NCBI RefSeq assembly: GCF_964204645.1
Contig: NC_134026.1
Span: 20,418,650-20,478,649 of the forward strand
DNA length: 60,000 bases
Direction: 5' to 3'
From: Tubulanus polymorphus
Taxonomy: Eukaryota > Nemertea > Palaeonemertea > Tubulaniformes > Tubulanidae
Position 1 is the stretch's first letter. The number at the start of each line of letters is the position of its first letter. The notes under the pieces are model-generated. The model was not told where the DNA came from, made no database searches, and worked only from the letters and a program-made list of their open reading frames with translations. Position numbers and translations under genes: made by a program. Positions 12,626 through 22,911 of this stretch are shown here, piece after piece.

Positions 12626-15600
12626 TTCAGGAGCATATTCCGTAGACGACCCAATGTCGAAGTTTTGGGTTAGATTTGACTTAGTCCATTTTTTTTAAAG
12701 TAGCTCGCCGCACTGTGCAACTGAATGCAGCTGTAACGATTAAGCAACCGAAAGTCTAGATTGGAGTTGAATGGCTTGAAAGTGTCGAGAGATTCTTCTG
12801 AATTCCTCAAATAGACAAGATGACAATCGATTTTCTATGATGAATAGTAACAATAGTTTATTCAGCCATCTTTGCATACCTCATTGTTAATGCTAAAGCA
12901 CGCACAACATGGATAGGTGGTAGCACCACCTTACAATCATAAGGGTAAAAACAATACTTAATATTAGATCCCAATACTTTATGTTAGATCCTTCAGACTA
13001 CATAGATTTCCCAATCCCCACGATTATTCATCTCAACTGAAAGTAGATGTAAACCGCATCGTACCGGCGCTAGTACGCATATACGTAGCAAATCGGCGTT
13101 ACGGGAAATGGGTTGTAAGGCTTCTATTTCATGGTCGTTGGTCCCGTCCAATCGTTTTGTGTCATTGGCAGGTTATACACACCGATAGCGGCCGTCCACG
13201 TCAAGATGTAGCTGAACTGTTGGTGCATTAATGAAAATAAAAGCTGCCTTCCATAAACGATTTTACGGCGTGGAGCCGAAATCATTTCCGGTAGTCGCGC
13301 AAAATATATTGTCTCCGAGAATAGAATTTATCTGCCGCCGTGAAGTTTTGATGGCCCGTTAGTGATATAGATGAACGCAGATGGAAAATGATACATCTAC
13401 CGCGTCGTAATTTTTCATTTATTGCCACTCCGATGTCAGAAAGTCAAACGGCAGAAAATGACTATTACATGAGAATGTCCGACACTAACCGTGGAATTGA
13501 CATTAGTTTGTCGGGTATAAATTGCGATTGTATCGTTCGCCGTGTGTATTAAGATATTTCATTTGTTCGTCGGTATACACCGCGGCGCTGCGCTGCTACT
13601 GCTGCTGCTCCGAGGGGTACGCGCCGACACGAATCCGTGAGCGAATTATTACGTAAATTACGCGCGCGGCCACAACGACCCACGTGGCGGGAAATGCCGT
13701 TTTTTATTTGCTGCTAAACAATATACGAACACGAGTGTCCCATAAAACGGATAAACGAACGACCGGTGCGTTGGGTAACGACCGTCGTCGGTATAGAAAA
13801 ATTATCGTAGTACTTACGATATTCATTCTGCTCATTCAACTATTACCAACGAGTAGGTTTTTTCCGATGTTTCATTCATAAACGAACAAGGACTTAAGTA
13901 ACCGTTACAAAGATACAGCCACAGATATCATCTTGAAATAAAGCAGAAGCCAAAATTGATAGATAGAATTTTGTAGAAGAACTAAAATGCAAATATAATG
14001 ATTTGCCGATTTTTTTTTTCAAATGCACTTTTTTATAATGATAATTATTTGATTTGAATAGGCCCCCTTTTCCCTGTATAACAATATTCAACGGCGCTGT
14101 TGATAGCAAAACTTCCTAGCATCTTTGAAAAGGATAGTTTGCAGTTTGCATCTGAATGACAGAACTGATGACTCTGAACGAAGCGATGGTGGTAGAGGGT
14201 TCCATTATAACTAAGAATGAACGGCGATCGACTTGATATTTTTGCTTAATAATGCATACTTATTTGGTCGTTCGTGCATGCATCGAGACATAGATACTCG
14301 GTCAGTAGGCACACTTTTTTCCACTGTCATCCCTGCCCTTAACAATTGCAGTTATTGAACGATTCGACGTCAATGTTCTCGGCGAAACCGTATCCCTCAA
14401 TGGAACAACGCCCTGAGAAAGAAAAACGTATTACATACAGCCAATGTCGCGGAATCTTATTTACAGAATGTCGGAATGAAAAGATACTTCGCGCACGCGA
14501 TTATGCTTTTCATGAAATCACCAACGGCGATGGCCAAATAATGTCAACTAGATCTTTATTGGATTGATCCGTTAGCTCGTCGCTCAAGAGAGAAATAAAC
14601 CCGATCGAACGGCCAAACACGATTTGATATCAAGGTCGCACTTTATTCCCTCTGAGAATATTCGCTTACGTGGGTTCTCGCTGGCGTTTGAATATTGCAA
14701 GAAAATCATTTTAGATATATAATTTCATTTCGACGTAATCCTTTTTCGTCTAAAATCTCATTATAAATCAATTCGTAAAAGTATGGCCTTCATATTTACG
14801 CAATAAAATGTATCGTAGATATTCTACAGTATATCCTAAAATATTCATGAAATAAGCGCAAATCATACGGTGAAGGAGTAAAAACTTAATCTAGAAATGT
14901 TTCGCATGTAACGTGCATTAGTCGATCTGTATTTGTCATCTGCACATTTCACATCATGTGAACCTTTTCCTCGAAACGATAAAGATTTACTGATTCCAAA
15001 TTATGAATTTTGTTGTATCTTTGTGGACGTGAGTGTGAATGGATCCCTTTTTTCTGTTCCCTTAGGGATATGTATGCCTTGAATACGTTAGCGTCCTGGG
15101 GACATCCTTTGCGAAAAATTGAAATCCTATCTTTTTGAGATATATTAATATTTGCGGAGAAAATAAATAAAATCATAATATATCATATTTACTTATAAAT
15201 GTCTAATCTTACTGTTTTGATAATTTTTTTTAAAAGTTTATCTGCGAAATAATGTAAATAAAATCCAATGTAATACAATATGTACGACTGAAAAAGTCGA
15301 AACATATCGAACGATTTGTCTACATAGTTCATCGATAGTTCACTAGACACGTACCGTACTGATTAGAATACCTGGTCCTAACCATCGAGCCCGAGGGACC
15401 CGTGCTTCGCAAGTAGACCATTTTCCTGGAAAAAAGAAGCTGTGCATACTTAGAACCACTGCTTGAGTTTAGATCTTACGGATGCCCGATATCAATTATA
15501 GGCCACAACGAGCATTAAAGCTCTACGATCGGTTCTTTCCCCGTTGCGAGACACTTATAAGTGATTTGAAATAACTGTCAATGAAAAGCACTCTCCTCGT

Positions 15601-15870
15601 TTGTGATTTAATACCCTATTGTTTCCGTACAGTAATAGACCTCTTCGTTATCTTTTTAATTCCATTCGGCTACAAATCTTCTTTAAATGGCGGCATCGTT
15701 CTCGGTAGTAATATGGGGTCGAAATGTTAAATGCCGTGATCCCGTAATGCACACGTTCTTTTAAGTTGGTTTTCAGGTCGATTAAGGAAAACGACAAGAA
15801 TGAAGAAAGGAATATACCCAGGTATATAGACATTTGAATACCCATCTGAAATGTAAATCTTTGGGTTTAC
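12626..15870. other. Non-coding stretch, nothing recognised
   Basis: Only short ORFs without domains were seen. A short CTG-rich stretch occurs near 13593-13611. Confidence 0.45.
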
Positions 15871-16298
15871 CAAAACAAGAAAACTTTTTTGAAAGTTTAT
15901 CGACGCCTTGAAGAATAAGACACGCATTGCTCAAAATTGTCGACAATAAATGATATGATATAACACTACGGATCAATAAAACTATTTTGGATTTGAATAT
16001 CGATGATTCAATTTAATTGACCGGCAACCAGTCTAGCTCCGATAAATGATGACGCAGTGCGCATCCTCTCAAAAACAATTATCAAAGTTTATTAGAAATA
16101 AGTTAAGAGATAAGATAATAATGAAATATATTTGATTACAAGATAAACTCCAAAATTCACAAATTTTGCAATTGTGATTTTGAAACGCCAATATCGATGA
16201 CGTAGTGCACATCGACTTATAAAGAACCCCTTAACATAACGCACACTAGGTATCAGTGTAAATAAACATTATTGTCGAGGTCTTAACGGCGTCAAAAA
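15871..16298 (-). repeat. Dispersed repeat family 1, copy B (minus strand)
   Basis: The longest copy in the window (about 428 bp), inverted relative to copies A, C and D. Its reverse complement starts TTTTTGACGCCGTTAAGACC and runs through the TCAAAATCACAATT region to AAACTTTCAAAAAAGTTTTC. Both internal GATGTGCAC-type motifs are present, at 16196-16213 and 16047-16064, about 150 bp apart. It is useful as the reference copy for the family. Confidence 0.85.
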
Positions 16299-17215
16299 TT
16301 AGATTAAGTTCACTTTCTTTCCGTGGCTCATGGACACGTACGTACATTTATTTAGAAAATAAGAATTAGGATTCATGCTAGAAATCGAGAAATCGCATAC
16401 GTGTGTCTGGTGAATTGTGATTGATTAATTCGAATCCATATTCTGTCATTACGCGCCGGCGGAGAGAAAAAGAAGCGAACGAGTTGGATATTTTGTTGCA
16501 CATCAACGGTATCAACGTTTCTGCCACTCGTTTAACTTTGTTTCCATACGGCCGTAAGGGATTTCCTCGTCGTCAATTAAAAAGCCTCTTCTTCTTACAC
16601 GGAATAAATCTCCAGCCGATCTCCAGCCGATTTCGTATACGCAGCGGTAATAGTCGTATAGTCCCTCCATTACGTTTTAAATGTCGCATTTCGCATTTTT
16701 CGAAAGCTATATTCCTACTCGCGGGCGCGCAACAGAACAAAAAAAACGGTATCCTCTTATGTGTCACCGACGCACGACGAAATAATTGGCTTTCAGGAGA
16801 ATCACTTACCAACTGCAGCTGCAGATATCAGACTGGAAGTGCAAGCTCCTTTCATTTATATGTCATATCATAATATACTCTTTCTAAATATTTGGCTCGG
16901 CCGTATCACTCGCGCAAACAACCTCATACTTTAGACGGCGGTGATGAAATGTTTGTCCCTCTTAAGCCACGGTACCTCGCGGTACAAATTGAAATTTGTC
17001 ATTACATCACCAGGAATATGGGTAGAATGTCCTAAGATGGTCAACATGTTTCGATGTTCAATGAGAAGTCCGAGAAATCGAATCGGTACTGGATTCTAGC
17101 AATCTCTACCTAAACGCAGCTGTGGTTAGGTATTTGCTAGCTGGTGCAATTTGACAGACGCGACGGATGAGACCGGAGCGAAAAAACATGTTCTACCGTA
17201 ACGATATATATATTT
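16299..17215. other. Upstream region of the receptor gene, non-coding
   Basis: A 150-codon ORF lies at 16421-16873, with a 79-codon minus-strand ORF inside it. Neither shows a recognisable domain, signal peptide or membrane segment, and I do not call them genes. A small direct duplication (ATCTCCAGCCG twice) lies near 16608-16629. Being just upstream of the receptor, this stretch may hold regulatory DNA. Confidence 0.4.
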
Positions 17216-17417
17216 CGTTTGGATTCCCGGCTCTTTAGCGCGCACAGCTGGTATAGCAAACTAGTGGATTACGTGCGTAGGGCGCGCTCGCGTCGCTCTG
17301 AAACGCAGTACGATCAGAACGCTCACGCATTGAAAGCCGGCGACTTCCCGCGTCAACACGCCAGTAAGCGAGTCCAACGTAAGTTTAGGCGGGAATACAG
17401 TCTGAGTTTGCCGCCCG

Positions 17418-17423
17418 TATAAA
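17418..17423 (+). promoter_or_regulatory. Candidate TATA box of the receptor gene
   Basis: TATAAA preceded by a GC-rich flank (CCGCCCG), in a locally GC- and CpG-rich stretch (about 17220-17560) that stands out from the AT-rich surroundings. A start site about 30 bases downstream would give a 5' leader near 170 bases if unspliced. No transcript evidence is available, so this is a positional inference. Confidence 0.4.
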
Positions 17424-17524
17424 GAAGACTCGGTGGACGTTTCTAATGTCGTCTTTCGGCGACGCGAAAAGTTACCACCAGGTAAACATTCGTACCGCGT
17501 CCGTTCGCGAGGACCTCCGCGCAA

Positions 17525-17626
17525 ATGAAAGCAGAGCGCGATGCATTGAGATATAGTATTTCGACGACGTCGTGCTTGCCAGTTAACAGAAAATTGACCG
17601 GTGGGTATAATAGTCATGTCTATTAA
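17525..17626 (+). other. Candidate upstream ORF overlapping the receptor start codon
   Basis: An ATG at 17525 opens a 33-codon frame that ends at TAA 17624-17626, overlapping the receptor ATG at 17616 in another frame. A minimal uORF (ATG CAT TGA) lies at 17541-17549. If the leader is contiguous, both would reduce initiation at the receptor start. If the 5' UTR is spliced just upstream, they would not be in the mRNA. Confidence 0.35.
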
Positions 17627-18737
17627 CTATACTGTGATAGGATTAAATGAAAGTCTCGCGCCGAAGGAACCGGAGCCGAAATACTCGGGCGTTAAAGCAG
17701 TGGTTATAGTGATAATTCTGTCTCTTGTGATAATAGTTTCGATAGCGGGCAATTTGCTCGTCGTCATCGCCGTCTGCACGGAAAGGGCCCTGCGAAAAAC
17801 GACGAATTTCTTCTATGTATCGTTGGCGATCGCCGACCTCATGGTCTCGACGATGGTGATGACTTTCGCCGTCGCCAACGATATTCTCGGATATTGGACG
17901 ATGGGTGTGAAATTTTGCTCAGTTTGGATATCGTTCGACATAATGTGTTCGACGTCTTCGATTCTGAATCTGTGTACGATCAGCCTGGATCGGTATATTC
18001 ACATTCGTTTTCCGTTGCGATACGAAGCGTGCATGACGGCCAGAATGACCTTATCTGTGATAGCCGGCGTGTGGGTGTGCTCGGCCCTAATATCGTTCGT
18101 ACCGATCCAGCTCGGCTGGCACGGCACGAAATGGGAAGATTTCGACACCGGTTCGGCCGTGTTCTACTGTTACTTAGAACTCAACTCGACGTATGCCATC
18201 GTTTCTAGTTGCGTCAGTTTCTACGTGCCGTGCGCGATCATGATAGGAATATACTTCAAAATGTACCAATATGCAAGGAAACACGTGAAAAGTATAAAAC
18301 AGGTAACTACCGGTCCGGACCACGCCGACAGGCAGAGTAGAATATCCGATCAAAAGGCGGCCATTACTTTAGGTGTCATCATGGGCACGTTTCTTTTTTG
18401 TTACATTCCGTTCTTCACCACGAACGTCGTCGCTAGTTTTTGCAACGATTGCGTGTCCAGCGAACTGTTCAGCGGATTATCGTGGCTCGGATACGTCAAC
18501 TCGTGTTTCAATCCGGTCATATACAGCATATTCAACAAAGAATTTCGAAAAGCTTTTTACAAGATCTTGTGCATGAAGTCGGCCTGTTGCGAAAAGGAAC
18601 AGCCGCTATCGTCGTACAATTACAAACACCGCAGCACGGGCTCGACAAATTCTTATACTGCTGCCCAAGTCGAGCTGATCGGCTCGGTAAACGGTAGCTC
18701 CAGACACCAAACTAAACTCGGATATATGCCGCCATGA
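17616..18737 (+). CDS. D1-like dopamine receptor (DOP1 / Dop1R1-type class A GPCR), intronless
   Basis: Complete 373-residue seven-transmembrane receptor, expected in the plasma membrane and, as a D1-type receptor, coupled to Gs and cAMP. The N-terminus has N-glycosylation sequons at N4 and N11. TM1 is about 27-52 (N46), TM2 62-87 (D74), TM3 101-126 with amine-binding D108 and DRY at 125-127, and TM4 141-165 (W153). Extracellular loop 2 holds C185, the partner of C101. TM5 is 191-215 with catechol-binding serines S197, S198 and S201 and P205. The third intracellular loop is short (about 216-248). TM6 is 249-272 and TM7 286-305 with NPVIY at 299-303. C319, C324 and C325 may be palmitoylated. 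TM5 and the following loop (AIVSSCVSFY, KHVKSIK) favour arthropod Dop1R1 and D1 receptors over octopamine receptors. The toggle residue 6.48, usually W, is Y263. An in-frame GTG at 17601 is not a likely start in an animal, so ATG 17616 (G at -3) is used. No introns interrupt the CDS. Confidence 0.93.
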   Translation: MSINYTVIGLNESLAPKEPEPKYSGVKAVVIVIILSLVIIVSIAGNLLVVIAVCTERALRKTTNFFYVSLAIADLMVSTMVMTFAVANDILGYWTMGVKFCSVWISFDIMCSTSSILNLCTISLDRYIHIRFPLRYEACMTARMTLSVIAGVWVCSALISFVPIQLGWHGTKWEDFDTGSAVFYCYLELNSTYAIVSSCVSFYVPCAIMIGIYFKMYQYARKHVKSIKQVTTGPDHADRQSRISDQKAAITLGVIMGTFLFCYIPFFTTNVVASFCNDCVSSELFSGLSWLGYVNSCFNPVIYSIFNKEFRKAFYKILCMKSACCEKEQPLSSYNYKHRSTGSTNSYTAAQVELIGSVNGSSRHQTKLGYMPP

Positions 18738-19470
18738 CGATGACATATCACCGCGAAGGTGTGCACAAACAACTCGTGTCTCAGTACCAGTACCGATGAT
18801 GGTGACCTCGCTACCGTCGCCGTTTGAATTGAATTGTTACTCGCTGTAGCGTAAAATTGACTGAGCGAGCGTTCGGCGTTTAATTCGTGGATTAATCCGA
18901 AAAACGCGCGCGGGGGTTTCGTCGTTTCACCGCCGCATTTTCCAGCACAAACTGCGGCTTATCTATAATGCGACGGACATTCAAAGTGTCGTCCAAAATA
19001 ATGGTTTCGTCGAATAGCCATTTTAAATTCGGTAAGCGCCTGGCGGATGGTACATTTATGCTCAGTGAGATTACACATAACTAACTTCCATGGGGAACAG
19101 GATTGAGAGAAAAAGGTTTTTTCTTTTTAACGAAAACAGATTTCCAAAACGTTAATTCTTTTACACGCTATAACGTGGCATATCTTTAAGCAAAAAGGAA
19201 CATTTGCCATATCACACAAACACACAGGATATTTTGCTATATGCTATGCAATCATAGTTTAATACTTTATTTGATATCTATGAACAATATTCGAAAAGAC
19301 ATCATCGGAAAGTGAGAGATGTTCACTTATGGCGGATCCAATTGAATCTAGTACGCCTAACATATCGTATTGTAAATAGAGAACGAGACTATATAGTAAA
19401 CATCGCATCGGATACATTTAGTTTCTTGAATCGTTTTTGAGTAAAAAAATGAATAAAGGTTCATAAATTA
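18738..19470 (+). other. Probable 3' UTR of the receptor gene
   Basis: No ORF or repeat is recognised downstream of the receptor stop. An AATAAA at 19452-19457, about 715 bases after the stop, is a candidate polyadenylation signal. The true 3' end is not determined by the sequence. Confidence 0.35.
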
Positions 19471-20794
19471 CGCAACCGATATTCTTTAGAAAGTTGCGCT
19501 TTCTGTTATTTATCATTCTGAGATAAAGCACGTTGCACGTGTCAGTTACCTAGCCAAAAAGACTTTTGTCTGCCTTAAGTGTGGATTTTTTCATTTTTCG
19601 ATTAAACGATTTGAGCTACAAGTCGTGCCCCAAAAAGTAACCGTATTGTCTCTCATCGGATGAGTATTGAAATTGGCAGTTTAGGGCCGTTCTGTTTTCA
19701 AACTAAGTCGTCGTAGTATTTGCACATGTCTTCAGGGATTCATTTCGAGAATCTTATATAAATTCTGTCTTTCAAACGAGCTGAAGATCGGACTTGTCGA
19801 ATATATGGATGTTTGAATTTGATATCCTGATGGTATCGTGAAAAATACGAGATTCTGGAAGAAAGGTTTTAGTCTTTATTTAATGACAATGAATACATGA
19901 ATTTTCGCCAATATGAAATGTGCCAGTGTCTATTCTGATTTGGAAAATACCGAAATATCTAGATCAGGATGTCAGTTGATCCATTCGTTGTCTGTCCCGA
20001 GTCAGAATTTGTCATTGCTTTTGCGTGTCAAAGTTAATGTTTGTTTTCGGAGATCGCTTATTTTATATTAGCGTTGGACACGAAACCTCAATTTCCCATG
20101 CGTCGACAATCAAACTCAAAGGCAATTATACATTCTGAATGTACGTATATGTGGGTGAAACATGACGAGTATTTTAGAATCGCTTAGTCGTTGATTCTTT
20201 TTTCCTAATCAAACACCGAGATAAATTTGTTTACACAAATTACGAAGAATGGAAAGCCTTCGCGGGCGCCCGGTTCGCACGGTCATTTAGTCAACGGCAC
20301 GACCTGACCAAAGTCTACAAGTCGAAGATAGAACTGCAAACAAAACTTACTTTACGAAACTGATTATATTTATTTAAAAGTCCGTTCGGCGAAACACGTC
20401 CTAATGTCGGACATGGTTGTAAAAGGGATAAACCTAGTTTTGACGTGTATATACGTGTATGTTCAACTTCATAGAATTTCAGTTGTCGATGCAAATATTT
20501 CCGACTTTCCTGAATGCGGTTGCAGATGTGTTTACTAAAACCCCCGGACAACATTTTGTTTAATGAAAGCTTCGATTTGCACGCAAAACGGAACTGGCGC
20601 TGGGCAGTTATGTACATTAATCATAAACAACTGGTCAAATAGACACAATACGGTCGACGACTATATACATAATGACCAGCTAGCTAAAGTTCTGGATATG
20701 CCAAATTGTATGCAAACCCCCAAAAGAATTCATTTTCGGATCGGGGGCTTAATAAGAAACCCATTTTCTATTTATCTTAAAATAGGGATTAACC
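19471..20794. other. Non-coding stretch, nothing recognised
   Basis: Only short ORFs without domains, including a 100-codon minus-strand ORF at 20315-20617 that I cannot support as a gene. Confidence 0.45.
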
Positions 20795-20911
20795 CTGTTA
20801 TTTATTTATTTTGGTAGATTCCGTTTGATCTATTTTGATTTGAATGTTCTTTATAGACCACCACAACTGCCGGGAGCGAAACAGGGGGTTTGAATTTGAA
20901 ATTGGAAATCT
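20795..20911 (+). repeat. Dispersed repeat family 2, copy 1
   Basis: This 117-bp stretch matches the reverse complement of 28410-28522. The best block is GGGAGCGAAACAGGGGGTTT, preceded by an ATTTTGATTTG block in both. The two copies are open in the same frame up to the same TGA, which may be chance or may reflect descent from a coding transposon. Confidence 0.65.
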
Positions 20912-21551
20912 AAGGTTATCGAAGTTTAGTGTGATCAACGGTCGATTTTACTGGACTTGTTTGTTTAAATCGAAGTACATAATATAGCATATTTCATTTG
21001 CAGATCATTCAAACAATCGTCCAACCAACTGATTAGGGATTATTTTGTTGGCTGCCTAATCTGATACATCGATATTTCGGAAATAACTATATTACAATGT
21101 TGAAGATAATCTTGTCCATTTTCTATATTTTTTTTCAAGTCGTTTTCCACGTGTAAATATAGTCCGAAAGTTTATCGTAGTATTTTTTCCTTTAAACCAA
21201 TTTCTTACAGCGACTAACATATGTGATTAGGGGTTTACGTACTGAGTGTTAGTTTGAAATGGTTTTTTTTAAAGGAGAGTTATCGCTTTCAGATCGCGGC
21301 GCTTCTTCAGCTGAGATTTTTTCGCAGTGTTGTAGATAGAATGTAACAGCGTGCACATTTTCTCGATTATTTTCAAATTGCGTGCTGATTTACCGGATAG
21401 ATACGCCAGTTTGCCTGATGTACGAGAGTCGATACATTAATCGAGAATTCGATTTACCAGGTGTGGTAGTTTGAAGTAGACAATCGCGGTCGAATATCTT
21501 GCATGGGCTGCGGCCAGTGATTGCAACACGTAGAAAAAAAATATGACTTAA
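20912..21551. other. Non-coding stretch, nothing recognised
   Basis: AT-rich spacer between a repeat fragment and a MITE. No gene or motif could be supported. Confidence 0.45.
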
Positions 21552-21771
21552 GGCTAAAAAATGATACCTTGTACTTCCTTTTTGCTGCTGGGTTTAAAAG
21601 TAGACTCAGTCGGCCGCCTATCTCCTCTGTGCATTACTTTAAAAAAAATCATGATCAGGCTAACAATAACAGACCAGGCAGCTATAGAAATGAACTGATT
21701 ACAAATTTTATTGCGGTATACAAAAGTGACCCGACCGATTAGGAGAAACAACGTATCATTTCCGTTTAGCC
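21552..21771 (-). mobile_element. MITE family H, copy 1 (Harbinger-like, 220 bp)
   Basis: The ends are inverted repeats of about 25 bp: GGCTAAAAAATGATACCTTG at the left, and the reverse complement of the right end reads GGCTAAACGGAAATGATACG. The copy at 29087-29305 is nearly the same length and lies in the opposite orientation. The ends and a 3-bp TTA target duplication at copy 2 suggest the PIF/Harbinger superfamily. Here the flanks read TAA and TTG, so the duplication has decayed. There is no transposase, so it is non-autonomous. Confidence 0.8.
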
Positions 21772-22690
21772 TTGACCCTGCCGCTACCATGGCGTGTGCA
21801 TTAGATTTTTTGCGTTCGCTTTTCGTCGTTATTTAGCGCGCTAATTTAGCGCCAGACGTTGGGCGACTTAAAGAAAATGAAATTGTCGAAAATTGCGTGT
21901 TTTTTACTTCGGTTTGTTGGCGTAGGATGAATCGCTGCAATCGTTTAGACGTACGGAATTCGTTGATTCGCCTATCGAAACAAGTGCGGCTTCTGATTGG
22001 AAAATTAAATAATCGCCGACTAATACAGGTAGCGCAATGTAGATTAACTTAAAGAAGAATATTACTATCTTAAAAATCTTTTCTCAACGAAACTTTTTCG
22101 CCGACGAATAATCGCGATTGAAAATATGTACCAAACATCGACGCTCCCTCTAGCCGCATAGAGAACTACAACAACGCGATACCGATCAAAAAAATTAATT
22201 ACGAGCCAATACTCGCGGGGAACATTCATCGCGTCTCGAGTCATACTCCGAGAAATAGCGTCTTCCACACGTCGTATAGCTGTCACTGTGATATGTGTCT
22301 ATGCACATACAAACATATATTAATTGATAAGCAATTTATCTTTCGCTGACTATAATACCAGTGTGTGCACTTAATAGTAATGATAATTTACCTTTCCCGA
22401 AGGTAATCATCGCAGCGTGGGCTTGGTTTTGCACGATTTTGTTTAACAGATCGAGCCCGGGGTCAATGGAAGTGCAGAGTAGTTCCCGTTTTGTTATGGA
22501 AGCGGCGAAGAAGAAACCACAAACAACTGGGGGAAAACATCCCTAATAGCATAGCTTTCTGTTCATAGTAGCCAAGTTGCTTATACATGTATCAGCGTGT
22601 TGATATGAGTTGCGACAATGTATCTATCAATTTCTGAGATCCATCCGATGTTTACCAGTTCAGCCTTTGGCCGGAAACGATTTGAATGTA
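21772..22690. other. Non-coding stretch, nothing recognised
   Basis: Short ORFs on both strands lack domains. No repeat unit or RNA gene was identified. Confidence 0.45.
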
Positions 22691-22911
22691 GAGAATCCCA
22701 CAATGATAACGAGAAAATAAAGTCCAAAAATGTTTCGTCGAGCTAGTAGTTTATTCGACGTTTCGACTATATTCTAATAGTCATCTTGATGAATACGGAA
22801 TCCAGTATTTCTGAAAAGATGACTATTGAAATATAGTAGAAACGTCGAAAAACTACTAGCTCGAGGAAACTTTTTCGGACTTTATTTTTTCGTCATCATT
22901 GTGGGATTCTC
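22691..22911. mobile_element. Fold-back (near-palindromic) element
   Basis: Left arm 22691-22787 and right arm 22816-22911 are imperfect reverse complements (97 and 96 bp) around a 28-bp loop. The outer ends are GAGAATCCCACAATGAT and its complement. Each arm carries GACTAT...ATAGT followed by GAAACGTCG, so an RNA from either strand would form nested hairpins. No coding capacity exists. The length and symmetry fit a fold-back MITE. Confidence 0.85.

Noticed and set aside
16421-16873. 150-codon ORF upstream of the receptor
   Set aside because: No domain, no membrane segment or signal, and an overlapping antisense ORF of similar quality. Probably chance in a slightly GC-richer stretch.
17601-17615. 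Five-codon N-terminal extension of the receptor
   Set aside because: It would start with GTG. The first in-frame ATG is at 17616, has G at -3, and gives a normal D1-type N-terminus with glycosylation sites.
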